From REEB85 sp018971455 (GTDB lineage Bacteria; Pseudomonadota; Alphaproteobacteria; Acetobacterales; Acetobacteraceae): a stretch of DNA of 45,371 nucleotides. The notes beneath the pieces are model-generated. The model was not told the DNA's origin, searched no databases, and worked only from the letters and a program-made list of their open reading frames with translations. The number at the start of each line of letters is the position of its first letter. Position 1 is the first letter of the stretch. The translations under genes were made by a program, and so were the position numbers. Of the stretch, positions 41,245 to 45,371 are shown piece by piece. The stretch covers positions 1 to 45,371 of the forward strand of contig JAGWNT010000021.1 of NCBI GenBank assembly GCA_028871195.1. Reading direction: 5' to 3'.

Positions 41245-42123
41245 ATGCTCGCCCAGCAACTCGTGAACGGCCTCCTGCTCGGCGCGACCTACGCGCTGTT
41301 CGCGCTGGGCTTCACGCTGATGTTCGGCGTGCTGCGGGTCATCAACCTGGTGTACGGCTTCTACTTCTCGGCCGGCGCCTTCCTGGCGCTGGGCCTGACG
41401 CATCTGGGCTTCGGCATCTGGTCCGCACTGCCGGTCGCCGCCATCGGCGCGGGCGCGCTCGCGATCGTGCTGGACTGGCTGCTGCTGGCGCGCCTGCGCC
41501 GCCGCCAGGCGCCGGAACTGGCCTCGCTGATGGTCACGCTGGGCGGCGTGCTGGCGCTCTATGCCGGTGCCACCGCCATCCTCAGCCCCGATATCCGCCG
41601 CCTGCCCGCCGAGCTCATCGCATCGAGCGCCTATGTGGTGGGCGGCGTGCGCATCACCGCCTCGCAGATCCTCATCCTGCTCGCAACCGGCGTGCTGGTC
41701 ACAGCCCTGGTCGGGCTGATGCGCGCGACCCGGCTCGGCCTTGCCATCCGGGCCATGGCCGAGAAACCCGACGCCGCCGGGCTGATGGGCATCGACACCG
41801 CGCGGCTGGCCGCCCTCGTCTCGTTCCTGTCGGGGGCGCTGGCCGGGGCCGGTGGGGTGCTGATCGGGCTGAACTTCAACGCCATCCAGCCCTACATGGG
41901 CGAGGAGATGATGCTGCGCGGCTTCGTCGTCATCATCGTCGGCGGCCTCGGCAACATCGAGGGCGCGCCGGTCGCGGGCCTGCTGCTCGGCTTCATCGAG
42001 GTGCTGACGGCCGGATACGTCTCCTCCGGCCTGAAGGATGCCGTGGGCTTCGCCATCCTGGTGCTGGTCCTGTGGACGCGGCCGCAGGGCCTGTTCGGCC
42101 GTGCCACCGCCGAGCGGGCCTGA
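41245..42123 (+). CDS. livH: Liv-type ABC transporter permease LivH
   Basis: The protein has 292 residues from ATG 41245, which matches the usual family start (MLAQQLVNGLLLGATYALFALG) and has GGAA upstream. The in-frame ATG at 41215 lies inside the arm of a strong hairpin and is less likely. About eight membrane helices are predicted, with MRATRLGLAIRAMAEKPDAAGLMGID, the coupling loop to the ATPases, and GGLGNIEGAPVAGLLLGFIE. It forms the translocation pore with LivM, whose gene starts 2 nt after the stop. Confidence 0.93.
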   Translation: MLAQQLVNGLLLGATYALFALGFTLMFGVLRVINLVYGFYFSAGAFLALGLTHLGFGIWSALPVAAIGAGALAIVLDWLLLARLRRRQAPELASLMVTLGGVLALYAGATAILSPDIRRLPAELIASSAYVVGGVRITASQILILLATGVLVTALVGLMRATRLGLAIRAMAEKPDAAGLMGIDTARLAALVSFLSGALAGAGGVLIGLNFNAIQPYMGEEMMLRGFVVIIVGGLGNIEGAPVAGLLLGFIEVLTAGYVSSGLKDAVGFAILVLVLWTRPQGLFGRATAERA

Positions 42124-42125
42124 CC

Positions 42126-42964
42126 ATGCCGCCCTGGCTCGACGATCTCCTGTGGACCTACCAGAACCTCGTCTACGATCTCGGCATCAACGGCCTGCTC
42201 GCTCTGTCGATGTATGTGGTGCTGGCGGTTGGCCAGCTCTCACTCGGCCAGGCCGCCTTCATGGGGCTCGGCGCCTATTCCTCGGCGCTGATGACGCTGT
42301 CGCTCAAGCTGCCCTTCGCCGTCGTGCTGCCTGCCTCCATCCTTGCCCCGGTGGTCTTCGCGCTGGCCATCGGCACGCCGACGCTGCGCCTGTCCGGCGT
42401 CTATCTGGCGATCGCCACCATCGGCCTCGGCGAGGTGCTGCGCGCGGTCTATCTCAATGTCGATGCGCTGGGCGGCGCCCTCGGCCTGTCCGGCATCCCG
42501 AACGTCGCGCAGGCCTGGATGATCTACGGGCTGCTCGCGCTGGCCATCCTCGTGCTGTGGCTGATCGGCCGCAGCCGGATCGGGCGCGCCATGGCGGCCA
42601 TCCGCGAGGATGCGACCGCGGCGGCGGTGATGGGCATCGACGTCGCGCGCTACCGGCTGGGGGCATTGCTCGCCTCCGCCGTGCTGGCCGGCCTCGCCGG
42701 CGCGCTGGGGGCGCATGTGTCGAGCTTCATCGGCCCGGGCGAATACGGCTTCGAGCCGGAGGTGCGCATTCTCTCCTTCGCCCTGCTCGGCGGCATCGGC
42801 ACGCCGCTGGCCCCGGTGCTCGGCGCCTGGATCCTCACCCTGCTGCCCGAATTGCTGCGCGGCCTCGCCGATCTGCGCGGAGTGTTCAACGGGCTCATCA
42901 TCGTTCTTGCCGTGCTGTTCCTGCCCAATGGCCTGCTGGCCTGGCGCATGCGCCGGCGGGCGGC

Positions 42965-42968
<4 letters not shown>
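42126..42968 (+). CDS. livM: Liv-type ABC transporter permease LivM
   Basis: This 280-residue membrane protein contains LSMYVVLAVGQLSLGQAAFMGLGAY, GVYLAIATIGLGEVLRAVYLN, the coupling segment SRIGRAMAAIREDATAAAVMGID and SFALLGGIGTPLAPVLGA. It pairs with LivH. The stop overlaps the livG start (ATGA). The signature fits the LivM family without an extra N-terminal domain. Confidence 0.94.
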
Positions 42969-43744
<776 letters not shown>

Positions 43745-43754
43745 GGAGGAACCC

Positions 43755-44480
<726 letters not shown>

Positions 44481-44558
44481 CACCGGGGCGCGTCGGCCCT
44501 GGTCCGGATCCCGGCCGGCCGCGCCGTGCCTGCAAGCCCGCATCCCACGGAGGGTCCC

Positions 44559-45179
44559 ATGGTTTCGGTCCGCGAGCCAATTCTGCACCCGATCGCGATC
44601 GAGGATTTGCGGCCGACGCAGATCACCGTCGGCATGCGCGAGGTGGCGGCAAAACGCCAGGCCTGGCGCGCCAAGGGCATGGTCGAGGGCGGGAAGTTTC
44701 TCGGCAGCCACATGATCCCGGTCATCCTCGGGCCGAAGGACCGCCGCTACGTCATCGACCATCACCACCTCGCCCGGGCGCTGCATGCCGAGGGCGTGCG
44801 GGACGTGCTGGTCACGGTGATCGCCGATCTGCGCCGGCTCGACACCGATGCCTTCTGGTTCTTCCTCGACAACCACAACTGGATGCACCCGTTCGACGCT
44901 GCCGGGCGGCGGCGCGGGCATGACGCGATCCCGAAATCCGTCGCCGACCTGGTGGACGACCCGTTTCGATCGCTCGCCGGCGAGTTGCGGCTTCGCGGGG
45001 GTTATGCCAAAGATTCAACGCCTTTCAGCGAATTTCTATGGGCTGACTTCCTGCGCCGGCGGATACGGCGCAAAGCCGTCGAGAAGGATTTCGACGCGGC
45101 ACTGGAGCAGGCGCTGAGCCTCGCGCGGAGCGAGGAGGCCGACCACATGCCCGGTTGGTGCGGCCCCGCGGCACGGTGA
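44559..45179 (+). CDS. ParB-like nuclease-family protein (ParBc_2 type)
   Basis: The protein has 206 residues from ATG 44559 with GGAGGG just upstream; a start at 44526 lacks this. The core PILHPIAIEDLRPTQITVGMREV, KFLGSHMIPVILGPKDRRYVIDHHHLARAL and FWFFLDNHNWMHPFDAAGRRRGHDAIP matches the small stand-alone ParB-like family (PF08857) that lacks the partition DNA-binding domain. Its function is not established; it is not a chromosome-partition ParB. It lies 79 nt after livF and may be cotranscribed. Confidence 0.85.
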   Translation: MVSVREPILHPIAIEDLRPTQITVGMREVAAKRQAWRAKGMVEGGKFLGSHMIPVILGPKDRRYVIDHHHLARALHAEGVRDVLVTVIADLRRLDTDAFWFFLDNHNWMHPFDAAGRRRGHDAIPKSVADLVDDPFRSLAGELRLRGGYAKDSTPFSEFLWADFLRRRIRRKAVEKDFDAALEQALSLARSEEADHMPGWCGPAAR

Positions 45180-45371
45180 TGGGCGCCCATATAATGCCGA
45201 TATAAGATGAATAGCCTGTAATACGGCGGTATTTCATACCTGAACGCATAGGTCTTATGGACACGTTGCGCGTTCCGCCGCGACGCGCCTCGGCGCATCT
45301 TCCCCCTCGACGGCAGCCCGGAGCCCCGAGCGGCGCGCCACACAGACCCCGCAAGCGCCGCAACCCGGCCG
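45180..45371 (+). other. Intergenic region with a possible gene start at the window edge
   Basis: The first ~75 nt are AT-rich for this genome, with ATATAA twice and the small inverted repeat AATAC-GGCG-GTATT (about 45220-45235), suggesting a promoter region. A frame opening at ATG 45257 (MDTLRVPPRRASAHLPPRRQ) stays open to the edge, but it is too short and arginine-proline-rich to call. Confidence 0.35.

Overview
The window looks like the chromosome of a high-GC alphaproteobacterium, most likely Acetobacteraceae-like. The clues are very GC-rich core genes, an FlbD-type flagellar regulator, a SAM-II riboswitch ahead of metZ, and the overall gene set. Genus cannot be fixed from the sequence alone; a metal-exposed acidophile would fit the metal genes but is only a guess. 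The window has two parts.

Positions 1 to about 10600 are the right-hand part of an integrated genomic island, visibly less GC-rich than the rest. A P4-type tyrosine integrase lies next to the 3' end of guaA, a known island target, with repeated ATACCGTCA motifs in and upstream of the integrase gene. The island carries a zinc/cadmium/lead ATPase (zntA) with its divergent MerR regulator (cadR), a scar of a CzcA-type RND pump, and a tightly coupled four-gene leftward operon: a stand-alone ChrB N-terminal-domain protein, a cytochrome b561, a P-type ATPase with an unusual ion-site motif, and a DedA-PAP2 fusion that runs off the left edge. A near-perfect 26-bp palindrome sits exactly where the promoter of this operon should be. 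Between cadR and the integrase are an AlpA-like regulator and an AbiEi-like winged-helix protein that may be frameshifted.

From 10602 on the content is core chromosome. 10.6-19.6 kb: guaA, an acetyltransferase, rsmB, tRNA-Thr, a DegP/DegQ protease, an FAH-family hydratase and rlmB, then tRNA-Tyr, tRNA-Gly, tRNA-Trp, secE and nusG (the ribosomal protein genes that usually follow nusG are absent). 19.7-22.5 kb: two surface-glycan genes (an RgpF-like protein and a methyltransferase-glycosyltransferase fusion). 22.8-31.7 kb: a flagellar operon, fliF-fliG-fliH-fliN-flbD-flhA-flhF-fleN, encoding the MS ring, switch and export parts plus the sigma-54 regulator and the placement/number GTPase-ATPase pair.

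31.7-40 kb holds housekeeping genes: folE, apaG, metZ with its SAM-II riboswitch, tRNA-Gly(CCC), a small unknown gene, an L,D-transpeptidase, ribA with a degenerate RibB-like N-domain, an orphan OmpR-family response regulator, exonuclease III and a COG2509 flavoprotein. 40-44.5 kb is a complete branched-chain amino-acid-type ABC importer (livK-H-M-G-F), with a strong hairpin between the binding protein and the permeases. The window ends with a ParB-like protein and an AT-richer intergenic region.
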